Shown here: positions 52,457 to 61,143 of the stretch, piece by piece
Layout of the letters: each line of letters opens with the position of its first letter
Numbering within the stretch: the first letter of the stretch is position 1
Origin: Pseudomonadota bacterium
Lineage (GTDB): Bacteria; Pseudomonadota; Alphaproteobacteria; Rhodobacterales; Rhodobacteraceae
NCBI GenBank assembly: GCA_018240425.1
Contig: JAFEFU010000072.1
Span: forward strand, 1-64,000
Length of the DNA: 64,000 bases
Direction of reading: 5' to 3'
Notes under the pieces: model-generated
What the model was told of the DNA's origin: nothing
The model's input: the letters and a program-made list of their open reading frames with translations, nothing else
The model's database searches: none
Made by a program: the position numbers and the translations under genes

Positions 52457-53473
52457 TCAGCGGAACGGCGGCGAATACATCAGGCCGCCCTTGCTCCACA
52501 GTTCGTTGAGGCCGCGGGCCAGCTTGACGGGGGTCGCTTCGCCGAGGTCGGCGGCGAAGATCTCGCCATAGTTGCCGTTGACCGAGATCGCGCGCTTGGC
52601 CCAGTCCTTGTCCAGGCCCATCATCGCGCCGAGGTCGCCCTCGACGCCCAGCAGGCGGCGGACTTCCGGGTCCTGCGAGGTCGAGGCCATTTCCTCGACG
52701 TTCGCCTTGGTGATGCCCTTCTCTTCGGCGGTGACCAGCGAATAGAAGGTCCAGCGGACGATATCGCCCCAGTTGTTGTCGCCATGACGCACGACCAGAG
52801 CCAGCGGTTCCTTCGAGATGATCTCGGGCAGGATGATGTGGTTTTCCGGGTCCGGGAGTGTGGCACGGGTGGCGGCAAGGCCCGAGGCGTCGGTGGTGTA
52901 GGCGTCGCAGGCGCCGGCCACATACTGGCGCTGGCCCTCGGCGTCGTCGGCGATGGTGACCGGGGTGTAGGTCATGTTGTTGGCCTTGAAGTAGTCGGCC
53001 AGGTTCAGTTCGGTCGTCGTGCCGGTCTGGATGCAGATGGTCGCGCCATTCAGATCCTTGGCCGAGGTCACGCCCAGTTCCTTCTTCACCATGAAGCCCT
53101 GGCCGTCATAGTAGTTCACCGCGACGAAATCGAGCTTCAGGTCGGTGTCGCGCGAATAGGTCCAGGTCGAGTTCCGGGCCAGCATGTCGACTTCGCCCGA
53201 GGCGAGCGCGGTGAACCGGGTCTCGCCGGTCGTCGGCACATACTTCACCTTGGTCGCGTCGCCGAGCACGGCGGCGGCGACCGCCTGACACACGGCCACG
53301 TCAAAACCTGCGTAGTTGCCGCTGGCGTCCGGGGCCCCGAAGCCGGTCAGGCCGGTGTTGACGCCGCAGATCAGCTGGCCGCGCGCCTTGACATCGTCGA
53401 GCGTCCCGGCCGAAGCGAACCCGGCCACGAGGGCCGAAGCCGCGAGCGTGCCGAGAAATACGGATTTCTTCAT
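52457..53473 (-). CDS. bztA: Amino-acid ABC transporter substrate-binding protein (BztA/AapJ)
   Basis: A 338-residue periplasmic binding protein with a signal peptide ending at ALVAGFASA (residues 15-23). VKARGQLICGVNTGLTGFG starts the mature domain, then GFDVAVCQAVAAAVLGD and VDMLARNSTWTYSRDT, all standard for the general/polar amino-acid class. ICIQTGTTTELNLADYF is the second lobe. A strong ribosome site (AGGAAGAGG) precedes the ATG at 53473. First gene of the operon; separated from bztB by a hairpin. Confidence 0.95.
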   Translation of the reverse strand: MKKSVFLGTLAASALVAGFASAGTLDDVKARGQLICGVNTGLTGFGAPDASGNYAGFDVAVCQAVAAAVLGDATKVKYVPTTGETRFTALASGEVDMLARNSTWTYSRDTDLKLDFVAVNYYDGQGFMVKKELGVTSAKDLNGATICIQTGTTTELNLADYFKANNMTYTPVTIADDAEGQRQYVAGACDAYTTDASGLAATRATLPDPENHIILPEIISKEPLALVVRHGDNNWGDIVRWTFYSLVTAEEKGITKANVEEMASTSQDPEVRRLLGVEGDLGAMMGLDKDWAKRAISVNGNYGEIFAADLGEATPVKLARGLNELWSKGGLMYSPPFR

Positions 53474-53681
53474 CTTTACCTCTTCCTGAATTGCCGCCCA
53501 CCGCGGGCGATCTGGTATGGCCGGGCGAACCCGGCACGATTTTCTTGAGGACATCCCCAGTCAGGCCAGTTTCGACAGATGGACCGCGCGCGTCAAGAAC
53601 GCATTCGTTCTTTGCGGCCGCGGGGAGAAAATTCTGCGGCCGGGCAAGGAATCCCCCGCGGGCTGCGGGGCGGGCGAAACT

Positions 53682-54401
53682 TTATTGATCCTCTGGCGTC
53701 AAAAGTTTCCAGAAATGACCAGCATGAAGGAAATCGTTCCTCTTTTCTTCTGCAATACGGGACGACTCTTCGTCCTGGCCCCATTGCGCAGACTGCCAGT
53801 CCTCGTCGAATCGTGACAGTGCCCAGAGATCTTCCAGGCCGAACTCGCCGCTCGTCGCCGCCAGTCCGAGGATGAGCGAGCCGGTCAGCCCGACCAGATC
53901 ATGAAGGGCCGTCAGATGGAAACTGGTCATGTCGCTCACCCGTGCGGCAAGGCGGGAAAGGCTGTCCTCGGGTTGCGCAATGGGGACGATTCCGCAGGTG
54001 GTGACCATCCGCGCGCCCAGGGCGACTTCGGACCAGTCCAGAAGCGGGTCCCATGCCGCAGCCTGTGCCCTGACCAGTTCGGACGGGGCCTCGGCGCGAT
54101 AGCACAGAAGGTCGGAGGCCCCGTAGGCGGCGATCAGCCCGGCCACCTCGGCGAACTGCGGTGCCACCTTGTCGATGGCGGCGTTGGCCGCGCGGGTCGC
54201 CGGCATCCGCCGCGGATCGACGGTCTTGCCCACCGCCTGCCATTCGCCGGCAACCGCCCCGGCCAGCGCCTGCGTCGGCAGGATCAGCTCGGCCTTGGCA
54301 GGGGTGCGCACCATGCGCCCGTCGAGACGCACCCGGTAGCCGCCTCCCGACGGCTCGACCGTCACCTCGGTCCAGAACCGCTTGGCCTGCCAGCCGCTCA
54401 T
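53682..54401 (-). CDS. ATP12 family F1-ATPase assembly chaperone
   Basis: A 239-residue homologue of mitochondrial Atp12p, which binds the F1 alpha subunit during ATP synthase assembly. RFWTEVTVEPSGGGYRVRLDGRMVRTPAKAEL is the N-terminal domain read in two parts, and YGASDLLCYRAEAP and WDPLLDWSEVALGARMVTTCGI the core. FGLEDLWALSRFDEDWQSAQWG is near the C-terminus. The start overlaps the upstream HAD phosphatase gene by 4 bases. Confidence 0.93.
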   Translation of the reverse strand: MSGWQAKRFWTEVTVEPSGGGYRVRLDGRMVRTPAKAELILPTQALAGAVAGEWQAVGKTVDPRRMPATRAANAAIDKVAPQFAEVAGLIAAYGASDLLCYRAEAPSELVRAQAAAWDPLLDWSEVALGARMVTTCGIVPIAQPEDSLSRLAARVSDMTSFHLTALHDLVGLTGSLILGLAATSGEFGLEDLWALSRFDEDWQSAQWGQDEESSRIAEEKRNDFLHAGHFWKLLTPEDQ

Positions 54402-55072
54402 GTCCGCCCCCAGATCGTCTCGAGCGCCGGGACCAGATCGGCGAAGCCGTCGACGATCTGGTCGGCCCCGCCCGCCGCCAGGGCCGCGCGCGGATGATAG
54501 CCCCAGGCCACGCCGATGGCCGTGACCCCGGCCCGCCGGCCCATTTCCATGTCAAAACTGGTGTCGCCGACCATCACCGCCCGGCTGGCGGGCACCCCGG
54601 TCTCGGCCAGCGCCGCCAGCAGCATCGAGGGGTGCGGCTTCGAAGGATGGTCGTCGGCCACCTGGCGGGTGGCGAACAGCCCCTGCATCCCGTGGTCGGC
54701 GATCAGCCGGTCAAGCCCGCGCCGCGACTTTCCGGTGGCAACTCCGAGGATCACGCCGGTCCGCGCCGCCAGCGCCCGCAACGCTTCCGCCGCGCCGGGA
54801 TAGAGCGGCGCCGGCGTCGCACCGCGCGCGGCGGCAAAGCCCGAACGGTAGGCGGCGACGATGGCGGCGCGCGCCTCGGGGTCCAGCTCGGGGGCAAGGG
54901 TGGCGACCGCCTCGGGCAGCGACAGGCCGACGATGCCGAGAACCTGCGCGCGGGCGGGCGGGGTCCGGCCCACCGCCGCGAAGGCAGAGACCATCGCCGC
55001 ATGGATATGGTCCTGGCTGTCGATCAGGGTTCCGTCCACGTCAAGGACGACCAGCCACCGCTGTGCGTTCAT
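54398..55072 (-). CDS. HAD family hydrolase, phosphoglycolate phosphatase-like
   Basis: A 224-residue HAD phosphatase with C1-type cap. VLDVDGTLIDSQ gives the nucleophile Asp near residue 10, GVATGKSRRG motif II, KPHPSML motif III Lys and MVGDTSFDMEMG motif IV. A true phosphoglycolate phosphatase is possible but not certain. It overlaps rluC and the ATP12 gene by 4 bases each, so the crcB-rluC-HAD-ATP12 genes form one translationally coupled operon. Confidence 0.92.
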   Translation of the reverse strand: MNAQRWLVVLDVDGTLIDSQDHIHAAMVSAFAAVGRTPPARAQVLGIVGLSLPEAVATLAPELDPEARAAIVAAYRSGFAAARGATPAPLYPGAAEALRALAARTGVILGVATGKSRRGLDRLIADHGMQGLFATRQVADDHPSKPHPSMLLAALAETGVPASRAVMVGDTSFDMEMGRRAGVTAIGVAWGYHPRAALAAGGADQIVDGFADLVPALETIWGRT

Positions 55073-56121
55073 CCCGCCTCCGCGAACGGGTCGGCGGGCA
55101 CGTCGCCCTCCTGCCAACCCACGGTCTTCCAGGTGCGGCGCATGTGGTCCGGGAGCGGCGCGGTCAGGGTGATCCGCTGGCCGGTGATCGGGTGGTCGAA
55201 GGTGATCGAGCGGGCGTGCAGATGCAGCTTGCGGCTGATGTCGCCGCCGAGCTGCGCCCCCCAGCCGTCGCCCGGATTGTCCTGCCCCGAGCCGCCATAC
55301 TTGCCGTCGCCGATGATCGGATGGCCGATCTCGGCCATGTGGGCGCGCAGCTGGTGGGTGCGCCCGGTCACCGGCACCAGCGCCACCCAGGCGGCGCGGC
55401 TGCCCAGCACCTCGAGCACCGCATAGTCGCTGGTCGCGCGCTTTGCCCCCTCGGTCTGGTCGACCTTGGCGGGATGGATGGCGATCATCTTCTCGCCCTC
55501 GCCGCCGGCCCCCCGCCCCGGCGCCTTGACCAGGCCGAAGCGGATGGTGCCCATGCGCGGGCTGGGCACGCCAGCCACCACCGCCCAGTAGATCTTGCGG
55601 GTGGTGCGGGCGCGGAAGGCTTCGGACAGGGCCCGCGCGATACGGTCGGTGCGCGCCAGAAGCAGGACGCCCGACGTGTCCTTGTCGAGCCGGTGGACCA
55701 GCTTCGGCCGGTCCTTGTAGCCGAACTTCAGCGCCTCGGCCAACCCGTCGACATGGCGCGCGCCCTGGCCCGATCCGCCCTGCGACGGCAGGCCCGGGGG
55801 CTTGTTCAGCGCGATGATATGCTCGTCCTTCCACAGGACGGCAGCCTGGATCATCCGCGCGTCGGCGTCGGGTATGCCGGCAGCCGGCAGGTGCGGTTCG
55901 GCGCGAGCATCCGGCGCGGACAGGGGCGGCACCCTGACCTGCATCCCCGGCGCGACCCGGCTGCCTGCCTTGACCCGGCCGCCATCAACCCGGATCTGGC
56001 CGGTGCGGCAAAGCTTCTCGACCTGGCCCTGGGTGATCTCGGGGAAGCGCTTCTTCAGCCAGCGGTCGAGACGGCTTTCACCCTCGTCCTCGCCCACCGT
56101 CAGGGTGCGGACCGCGGTCAT
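55069..56121 (-). CDS. rluC: RluC/RluD-type rRNA pseudouridine synthase
   Basis: A 350-residue enzyme with an N-terminal S4 RNA-binding domain (about 15-60: RLDRWLKKRFPEITQGQVEKLCRTGQIRVDG read in parts) and a RluA-type catalytic domain. LVHRLDKDTSGVLLLAR carries the catalytic Asp. VTGRTHQLRAHMAEIGHPIIGD is the C-terminal signature. It converts specific uridines of 23S rRNA to pseudouridine. The start at 56121 overlaps crcB by 4 bases. Confidence 0.92.
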   Translation of the reverse strand: MTAVRTLTVGEDEGESRLDRWLKKRFPEITQGQVEKLCRTGQIRVDGGRVKAGSRVAPGMQVRVPPLSAPDARAEPHLPAAGIPDADARMIQAAVLWKDEHIIALNKPPGLPSQGGSGQGARHVDGLAEALKFGYKDRPKLVHRLDKDTSGVLLLARTDRIARALSEAFRARTTRKIYWAVVAGVPSPRMGTIRFGLVKAPGRGAGGEGEKMIAIHPAKVDQTEGAKRATSDYAVLEVLGSRAAWVALVPVTGRTHQLRAHMAEIGHPIIGDGKYGGSGQDNPGDGWGAQLGGDISRKLHLHARSITFDHPITGQRITLTAPLPDHMRRTWKTVGWQEGDVPADPFAEAG

Positions 56122-56495
56122 GCGACCACCACCCGGGCAACTGCCATTCCGGCGAAAAGCCCTGCGATCGACAGGACGACCGAGCCCACAACATAGACCG
56201 CGGCTGCCCCCGAGGCGCCGCGCTGCCAGAGGCTGACCGTGTCGAGCGAGAAGGCGGAAAAGGTGGTGAAGCCGCCAAGGATGCCAGTCATCACGAAGGG
56301 GGCATGTCGGGTCAGGCCGCGATGGGCGAACAGGACCACGAGAAAGCCCATGAAGAACGATCCGGCGACATTGACGAAGACAGTGGCCCAGGGAAAGCCG
56401 CCACCCATGAGCCGCATGGTGGCGACCGATGTCAGATAGCGGGCCGAAGCGCCGATCGCGCCGCCGAGGGCAACGGTGAGCATGGTCTGGATCAT
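56118..56495 (-). CDS. crcB: Fluoride ion channel CrcB
   Basis: A 125-residue four-helix membrane protein of the Fluc/CrcB family, exporting fluoride as a dimer. GGAIGASARYLTS near residue 12, TVFVNVAGSFFMGF (the conserved Asn) and GILGGFTTFSAFSLDTV (the Thr/Ser-Phe track) are the key motifs. First gene of its operon. No fluoride riboswitch hairpin was recognised in the 59 bases upstream. Confidence 0.94.
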   Translation of the reverse strand: MIQTMLTVALGGAIGASARYLTSVATMRLMGGGFPWATVFVNVAGSFFMGFLVVLFAHRGLTRHAPFVMTGILGGFTTFSAFSLDTVSLWQRGASGAAAVYVVGSVVLSIAGLFAGMAVARVVVA

Positions 56496-56554
56496 GATGG
56501 GCCTTCCTCGGGGTTTGCCGGGCGAAAGTCAACCGCGAGGGGAGGCCTTGGCTG

Positions 56555-57865
56555 TCAGGAATTGCGCTTGTCGCGCAGGCGGGCGAACCAGTCCAGGCGC
56601 TTTTTCAGGTCGCGCTCGAAGCCGCGCTCGACCGGCTGGTAGAGGATCGGCCGCCGCATCGTCTCGGGAAAGTAGTTCTGCCCGGAAAATCCGTCCTCGG
56701 CGTCATGGTCGTAGGCGTAGCCCGCGCCGAAGCCCTGGTCCTTCATCAGCCGGGTGGGCGCATTCAGGATGTGGCGCGGCGGCGGCTCGGAGCCGGTGCG
56801 GCGGGCTTCGGCCCGCGCGGCCTTGTAGGCGACATAGCCCGCGTTCGACTTCGGCGCGAGCGCCAGATAGATGACCGCCTGCGCCAGCGCCAGTTCGCCC
56901 TCGGGGCTGCCGAGACGCTCGTAGACCTCCCAGGCGTGCAGGCAGTGGCCCTGGGCCTGCGGGTCGGCCAGGCCTATGTCCTCGATCGCCATGCGGGTGA
57001 TGCGGCGGGCCAGGAAGCGCGGGTCCTCGCCCCCCTCCAGCATCCGTGCCAGCCAGTAGAGCGCGGCGTCGGGGTCCGATCCGCGCACCGACTTGTGCAG
57101 GGCCGAGATCAGGTTGTAGTGCTCGTCCCCCGACTTGTCATACTTCGCCGCCCGCCGCATCAGCCGCTGCGCCAGCGCCTCGGGGTCGAGCGGCGCCGGG
57201 GTGTGCCAGGCCGCCACCTGCTCGATCAGGTTCAGAAGCGCCCGCCCGTCGCCATCGGCCATCTCGAGCAGAGTCTCGCGCGCCGGGGCGGTCAGGGGCA
57301 ATGCCCGTTCGAGCGCACGCTCGGCGCGCTGCGCCAGCCGTTCGAGATCGGCCAGAGACAGCCGTTCGAGGATGATGACCTGGGCGCGGCTGAGGAGTGC
57401 CGCGTTCAGCTCGAACGACGGGTTTTCGGTGGTGGCGCCGACGAGAAGGATGGTGCCATCCTCCATGTAGGGCAGGAAACCGTCCTGCTGGGCCTTGTTG
57501 AAGCGGTGGATTTCATCGACGAAAAGCAGCGTCCCCCGCCCCTGCCCCAGACGCAGCCGCGCCGTGTCGAAGACCTTGCGCAGGTCCTGGACGCCGGTGA
57601 AGATGGCGCTGATCTGGACGAAGGCGCGGCTGGTGGCGTCGGCGAGAAGCCGGGCGATGGTGGTCTTGCCCACCCCCGGCGGCCCCCAGAAGACCACCGA
57701 CGACAGGCTGCCCGCCGCCAGCATCGCGCCCAGGGGTCCCTCGGGGCCGAGGACATGCGCCTGGCCGATCACCTCGGACAGGCTGGCGGGCCGGATCCGG
57801 TCGGCCAGCGGGCGCTGGACTTCGGCCGCGCCCGGCGGCGCGCTATCATCGAAGAGGTCGGCCAT
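56555..57865 (-). CDS. rarA: Replication-associated recombination protein A (RarA/MgsA)
   Basis: A 436-residue AAA+ ATPase of the clamp-loader clade acting at stalled forks. LADRIRPASLSEVIGQAHVLG is the family opening, WGPPGVGKTTIARLLA holds Walker A, LLFVDEIHRFNKAQQDGFLPY Walker B read in parts, and GATTENPSFELN sensor 1. The C-terminal region has HYNLISALHKSVRGSDPDAALYW, typical of RarA. The ATG at 57865 gives MADLFDDS; a GTG at 57886 has a GGGAG but adds seven atypical residues. Confidence 0.94.
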   Translation of the reverse strand: MADLFDDSAPPGAAEVQRPLADRIRPASLSEVIGQAHVLGPEGPLGAMLAAGSLSSVVFWGPPGVGKTTIARLLADATSRAFVQISAIFTGVQDLRKVFDTARLRLGQGRGTLLFVDEIHRFNKAQQDGFLPYMEDGTILLVGATTENPSFELNAALLSRAQVIILERLSLADLERLAQRAERALERALPLTAPARETLLEMADGDGRALLNLIEQVAAWHTPAPLDPEALAQRLMRRAAKYDKSGDEHYNLISALHKSVRGSDPDAALYWLARMLEGGEDPRFLARRITRMAIEDIGLADPQAQGHCLHAWEVYERLGSPEGELALAQAVIYLALAPKSNAGYVAYKAARAEARRTGSEPPPRHILNAPTRLMKDQGFGAGYAYDHDAEDGFSGQNYFPETMRRPILYQPVERGFERDLKKRLDWFARLRDKRNS

Positions 57866-57916
57866 GCGTGGGGTTTTATCCCACACTTCTCCCGTACAAA
57901 AGAGCGTCGGGTGCCC

Positions 57917-58573
57917 CTAGATGAGTTGACGCGAAAAATCCATCGACACGACCTGGTTATCTTCGCCGTCGATCGTGAGCACGGGACCGAGCGCTGTCAT
58001 GTCAACGTTGACCCTTGGCGCCCATCGCGGCCAATTGGCTGCCAGCAACGTAACGCAGGTTGCCGCACCAAGGGCGCGCGAAGTCCGTCCGATTTCCGAG
58101 ATCAGCCGGGCGTGCACCTTGCGGCGGATACCGGCTGGTACGTCGTGGGATACGAAAAGCCTCGAGCTTTCCCAGACACTCTCGACAACGGGTGCCTCGT
58201 CAAACAGCAGGTTGGCGGGGATTTCATCCAGCAACCCGCGCTGTGCGTCCCGGATCATGTAGGAGTAGACGCCGCAACGCGAAGTCGTGGGGGTCAGGCG
58301 GTTTCCAGCGAGAATCCTGCCATGCTCGTCATGGACGACAACCCAGCGGCTGGCGGGGGTGTCATACTGGTCATACTCCATCCCCATCGCTTCAGGCAGG
58401 TTCCATTGCTTGACGCTGATGAAGCTCTGCTTGCGGGCACGGAAATAGTTGGAAAACAGCTCTCCATGCTGGTGCATGTTTTCAAACGACAGCGCAGTCG
58501 TCAGAATCTCGGTGCCAACCGGGCTCTCCAAGGGCTCATGGGTGGCCAGCGGGCTATGCAGCATCGTTGTCAC
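57917..58573 (-). CDS. Acyl-homoserine-lactone synthase (LuxI family)
   Basis: A 218-residue autoinducer synthase using S-adenosylmethionine and an acyl carrier. All eight invariant LuxI residues are present at the right spacing: Arg47, Phe51, Trp57, Asp68, Asp71, Arg92, Glu135 and Arg138 (in RARKQSF, W, EYDQYD, GNRLTP and WESSRLFV). The N-terminus is about 20 residues longer than in most LuxI proteins. Its start overlaps the luxR-type gene by 4 bases. Coding GC is lower than in the flanking genes. Acyl chain not predictable here. Confidence 0.93.
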   Translation of the reverse strand: MTTMLHSPLATHEPLESPVGTEILTTALSFENMHQHGELFSNYFRARKQSFISVKQWNLPEAMGMEYDQYDTPASRWVVVHDEHGRILAGNRLTPTTSRCGVYSYMIRDAQRGLLDEIPANLLFDEAPVVESVWESSRLFVSHDVPAGIRRKVHARLISEIGRTSRALGAATCVTLLAANWPRWAPRVNVDMTALGPVLTIDGEDNQVVSMDFSRQLI

Positions 58574-59184
58574 AGCAGTTTATACTCCTTGGCTCGTTGC
58601 AGTGCCTCTGCGGTGGTCCGCGCGAGCAACCTTTGCCGCGCGGAATTGAGACGCGCCTTGAACGCGCTTTCGGAAATGCCAAGCGTCGCAGCCGCCTGCC
58701 CATGCCGCATTCCTTTTGCAATGCAGTTGAGGGCTTCGATCTGCGATTTCGACAGGCTCTCGGGTGGCTCGGTGATATCGTGCAGACGGCCGACGATAGC
58801 GGCTATTGTCTCGATCTCACCATCAACAAATTCCCGGTCCGACCGGGCAAAACTCGCGATCGTGCGCGAGCTTATGGGGCCGCAGGACACGGTAACGCCA
58901 TAGCGCAGACCATAGGTGGCTGCCTCCTTGAACAGGCCGAACGGGTCCAACAGGCGGGTGTCGCTCCAGCGGATGCTTCCCGTAGTGCTGAACCCCCATG
59001 CAGTCATCGGATCCCGGAGGACATAGCCGTTGTTGGTATAGTGATCGAGCCAAGCCTGATCGTAGGTCTGAAAGGTCAGGAGCGGAGATGTGAACCGGAT
59101 ATGCAGTCCGACGAAATATCCTGCCGGAGCCATCAGCCCCAGCTTGCGCAGTTCATAGTCCAGTCCCGTGTTCGACGACATCAC
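58570..59184 (-). CDS. LuxR family regulator with autoinducer-binding domain
   Basis: A 204-residue quorum-sensing regulator. The ligand-binding residues known from LuxR/TraR are kept with correct spacing: Trp45, Tyr49, Asp58, Pro59 and Trp73. The C-terminal LuxR-type HTH spans about 143-200 (LSKSQIEALNCIAKGM, then AAATLGISESAFKARLNSARQ). It is somewhat short for the family. The ATG at 59184 or the next at 59181 could start it. It precedes and overlaps the luxI gene, so both form one operon. Confidence 0.92.
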   Translation of the reverse strand: MMSSNTGLDYELRKLGLMAPAGYFVGLHIRFTSPLLTFQTYDQAWLDHYTNNGYVLRDPMTAWGFSTTGSIRWSDTRLLDPFGLFKEAATYGLRYGVTVSCGPISSRTIASFARSDREFVDGEIETIAAIVGRLHDITEPPESLSKSQIEALNCIAKGMRHGQAAATLGISESAFKARLNSARQRLLARTTAEALQRAKEYKLL

Positions 59185-59346
59185 TCTGAGATACCCCTGA
59201 CAAAACCTTCCATCGCCCTGCCGGCGCCGAACGATGGCATTATCAAATGGTTATTGCCTGTTAACGCCATTAGACAAGCGGCGTCATCTGCTTTGCCACC
59301 ATTCAAGGCACTTCCGCCGCCAGTTTCAAGTGCAATCGTGGCGACC

Positions 59347-59365
59347 TTGCAACTATGTCGTGCAA
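59347..59365. promoter_or_regulatory. Inverted repeat TTGCA-N9-TGCAA, possible lux box
   Basis: TTGCA (59347-59351) and TGCAA (59361-59365) form a 19-base dyad, similar in size to a lux box, about 165 bases upstream of the luxR-type gene. The 269-base gap holds no gene. The link is speculative. Confidence 0.25.
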
Positions 59366-59406
59366 CAAATCGGGCAATGCGCACGTCCGCCGCCCCGGAA
59401 AGCAGA

Positions 59407-59429
59407 AACCCGCCTGCGGGAGGCGGGTT
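59407..59429 (-). terminator. Rho-independent terminator of the rplQ transcript
   Basis: AACCCGCCT (59407-59415) pairs with AGGCGGGTT (59421-59429) around a GCGGG loop. On the minus strand the stem is followed by TCTGCTTT. It lies 25 bases beyond the rplQ stop and ends the ribosomal transcript. Confidence 0.85.
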
Positions 59430-59453
59430 CCGGTCGGCGCAACTCGGTGCCGG

Positions 59454-59873
59454 TCAGCTTTCGGCAGCGTCCTCGGCGGCGGTGCGGGCCTTGTCGGCGG
59501 CGCCTTTCGCGGAAGGATCGCGGTCGACCAACTCGATGATCGCCATCGGCGCCATGTCGCCATAGCGGAAGCCCGCTTTCAGGATGCGGACATAGCCGCC
59601 CTGGCGGTCCTTGTAGCGCGGACCCAGAACCTCGAACAGGCGCGCGGTGTGCTTGTCCTGCTTGAGTTGCGAGTCAGCCTGGCGGCGGGCGTGCAGGTCG
59701 CCGCGCTTGGCCAGCGTGATCAGTTTCTCGACGATCGGCCGCAGTTCCTTGGCCTTCGGCAGGGTGGTCTTGATCTGCTCGTGCTCGATCAGCGAGCCGG
59801 CCATGTTGGCGAACAGCGCCTTGCGGTGTTCGTGGGTGCGGTTGAGGCGGCGGTAGCCGGAACCGTGGTTCAT
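59454..59873 (-). CDS. rplQ: 50S ribosomal protein L17
   Basis: A 139-residue large-subunit protein. [20 protein letters not shown] is the conserved start, then [24 protein letters not shown] read in parts, and [24 protein letters not shown]. The C-terminal 25 residues are an Ala/Asp-rich extension found in alphaproteobacteria. It is the last gene of the rpsM-rpsK-rpoA-rplQ run and has a candidate promoter of its own. Confidence 0.98.
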   Translation of the reverse strand: MNHGSGYRRLNRTHEHRKALFANMAGSLIEHEQIKTTLPKAKELRPIVEKLITLAKRGDLHARRQADSQLKQDKHTARLFEVLGPRYKDRQGGYVRILKAGFRYGDMAPMAIIELVDRDPSAKGAADKARTAAEDAAES

Positions 59874-59980
59874 GTCAGTCTCCTATGGTTTTGCTTTGTC
59901 CGGCGGCCGTCGGGTTCGGCGCGCTCACCTTGGGGCCGGGGCCCATGCTTTCCCCGGCGGGCCGGGCATTTTCGGGGGCC

Positions 59981-60009
59981 GTCTAGCCGACCGCCCCCGC
60001 GCTTGTCAA
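59981..60009 (-). promoter_or_regulatory. Candidate internal promoter for rplQ
   Basis: On the minus strand TTGACA (60009-60004) and CTAGAC (59986-59981) are separated by 17 bases, immediately after the rpoA stop and about 107 bases before the rplQ start. This could uncouple L17 from alpha subunit synthesis. Confidence 0.5.
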
Positions 60010-61026
60010 TCAGAACTGGTCCTCGAAACGCTTGGCCAGATCCTCGATGTTCTCCGGCGGCCAGTCCTCGACATCCATGCCGAGGTGCAGGCCCATGCCC
60101 GAGAGGACTTCCTTGATCTCGTTCAGAGACTTGCGGCCGAAGTTCGGGGTGCGCAGCATCTCTGCCTCGGTCTTCTGGATCAGGTCGCCGATATAGACGA
60201 TGTTGTCGTTCTTCAGGCAGTTGGCCGAACGGACGCTGAGTTCCAGTTCGTCGACCTTCTTCAGGAGCAGCGGGTTGAACTCGAGCCCGTCGTCGGCGTC
60301 GGCCTTCGATGCCGCCTCGGGTTCGTCGAAGTTGACGAAGATGCCGAGCTGGTCCTGGAGGATGCGCGCGGCATAGGCCACGGCGTCGTCGGGGGTCAGC
60401 GAGCCGTCGGTCTCGATCTTCATGGTCAGCTTGTCATAGTCGAGCACCTGGCCCTCGCGGGTGGGCGTCACTTCGTAGCTGACCTTCTTTACCGGCGAAT
60501 AGATGGCGTCGATCGGAATGAGGCCGATCGGCGCGTCTTCCGGGCGGTTCTTGTCGGCGGCGACATAGCCCTTGCCGGTGTCGACGGTCAGTTCCATGAA
60601 CAGGTCGGCGCCGTCGTCCAGGTGGCAGATGACGTGCTTGCGGTTCAGAACCTCGATGCCGTTCGACTCCGAGATGTCGCCGGCGGTGACGACGCCCGGA
60701 CCCTTTGCCGAGATCGTCAGGCGCTTCGGCCCCTCGACTTCCATCTTCAGGCTGACGCCCTTGAGGTTCAGGACGATGTCGGTGACATCCTCGCGCACGC
60801 CCGCGACCGAGGAGAACTCGTGCAGCACATTGTCGATCTGGACGCTGGTGATCGCCGCGCCCTGCAACGACGACATGAGAACCCGGCGCAGCGCATTGCC
60901 GAGCGTCAGGCCGAAGCCACGCTCGAGCGGTTCGGCGACCAGCGTCGCCTGGCGCTGCGGATCGTTGCCGGCCTTCACGTCAAGCTGTGCCGGCTTGATC
61001 AGGTTTTCCCAATTTCTGTGGATCAT
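60010..61026 (-). CDS. rpoA: DNA-directed RNA polymerase subunit alpha
   Basis: A 338-residue alpha subunit. The N-terminal assembly domain starts [12 protein letters not shown] and contains [21 protein letters not shown], the dimer motif. The C-terminal domain (about 255-330) has [20 protein letters not shown] and [12 protein letters not shown], the parts that touch DNA UP elements and regulators. The ATG at 61026 gives the standard MIHRNWENL. Confidence 0.98.
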   Translation of the reverse strand: MIHRNWENLIKPAQLDVKAGNDPQRQATLVAEPLERGFGLTLGNALRRVLMSSLQGAAITSVQIDNVLHEFSSVAGVREDVTDIVLNLKGVSLKMEVEGPKRLTISAKGPGVVTAGDISESNGIEVLNRKHVICHLDDGADLFMELTVDTGKGYVAADKNRPEDAPIGLIPIDAIYSPVKKVSYEVTPTREGQVLDYDKLTMKIETDGSLTPDDAVAYAARILQDQLGIFVNFDEPEAASKADADDGLEFNPLLLKKVDELELSVRSANCLKNDNIVYIGDLIQKTEAEMLRTPNFGRKSLNEIKEVLSGMGLHLGMDVEDWPPENIEDLAKRFEDQF

Positions 61027-61098
61027 TCGTTCCGCCTCCATTCCTGCCGCGCGCCCATGTCCAGAGGCGCGCGACTCCCGAGGGATCAGACAAATAGT

Positions 61099-61128
61099 CC
61101 GGGCCGCGAGGATGATCCCGCGGCCCGG
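61099..61128 (-). terminator. Perfect 10-bp hairpin between rpsK and rpoA
   Basis: CCGGGCCGCG (61099-61108) pairs perfectly with CGCGGCCCGG (61119-61128) around a 10-base loop in the 117-base gap before rpoA. It may attenuate or process the message between the ribosomal genes and rpoA. Confidence 0.55.
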
Positions 61129-61143
61129 TTCAAACCGTAACCG

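Noticed and set aside
49387..53548. Long plus-strand frames opposite the bzt operon
   Set aside because: Charged low-complexity translations with no start signals; the minus strand encodes recognisable transporter parts.
53474..53681. Sigma-54 promoter for bztA
   Set aside because: I looked for TGGCAC-N5-TTGC on the minus strand and found no acceptable match. A small GCCGGG-TTCG-CCCGGC leader hairpin at 53520-53535 is present but its role is unclear.
56496..56554. Fluoride riboswitch before crcB
   Set aside because: The 59-base gap is too short and lacks the pseudoknot pattern; moreover crcB control may come from further upstream.
59185..59453. Small gene or tRNA in the 269-base gap
   Set aside because: No cloverleaf, no frame with a ribosome site; only the rplQ terminator and a weak dyad were seen.
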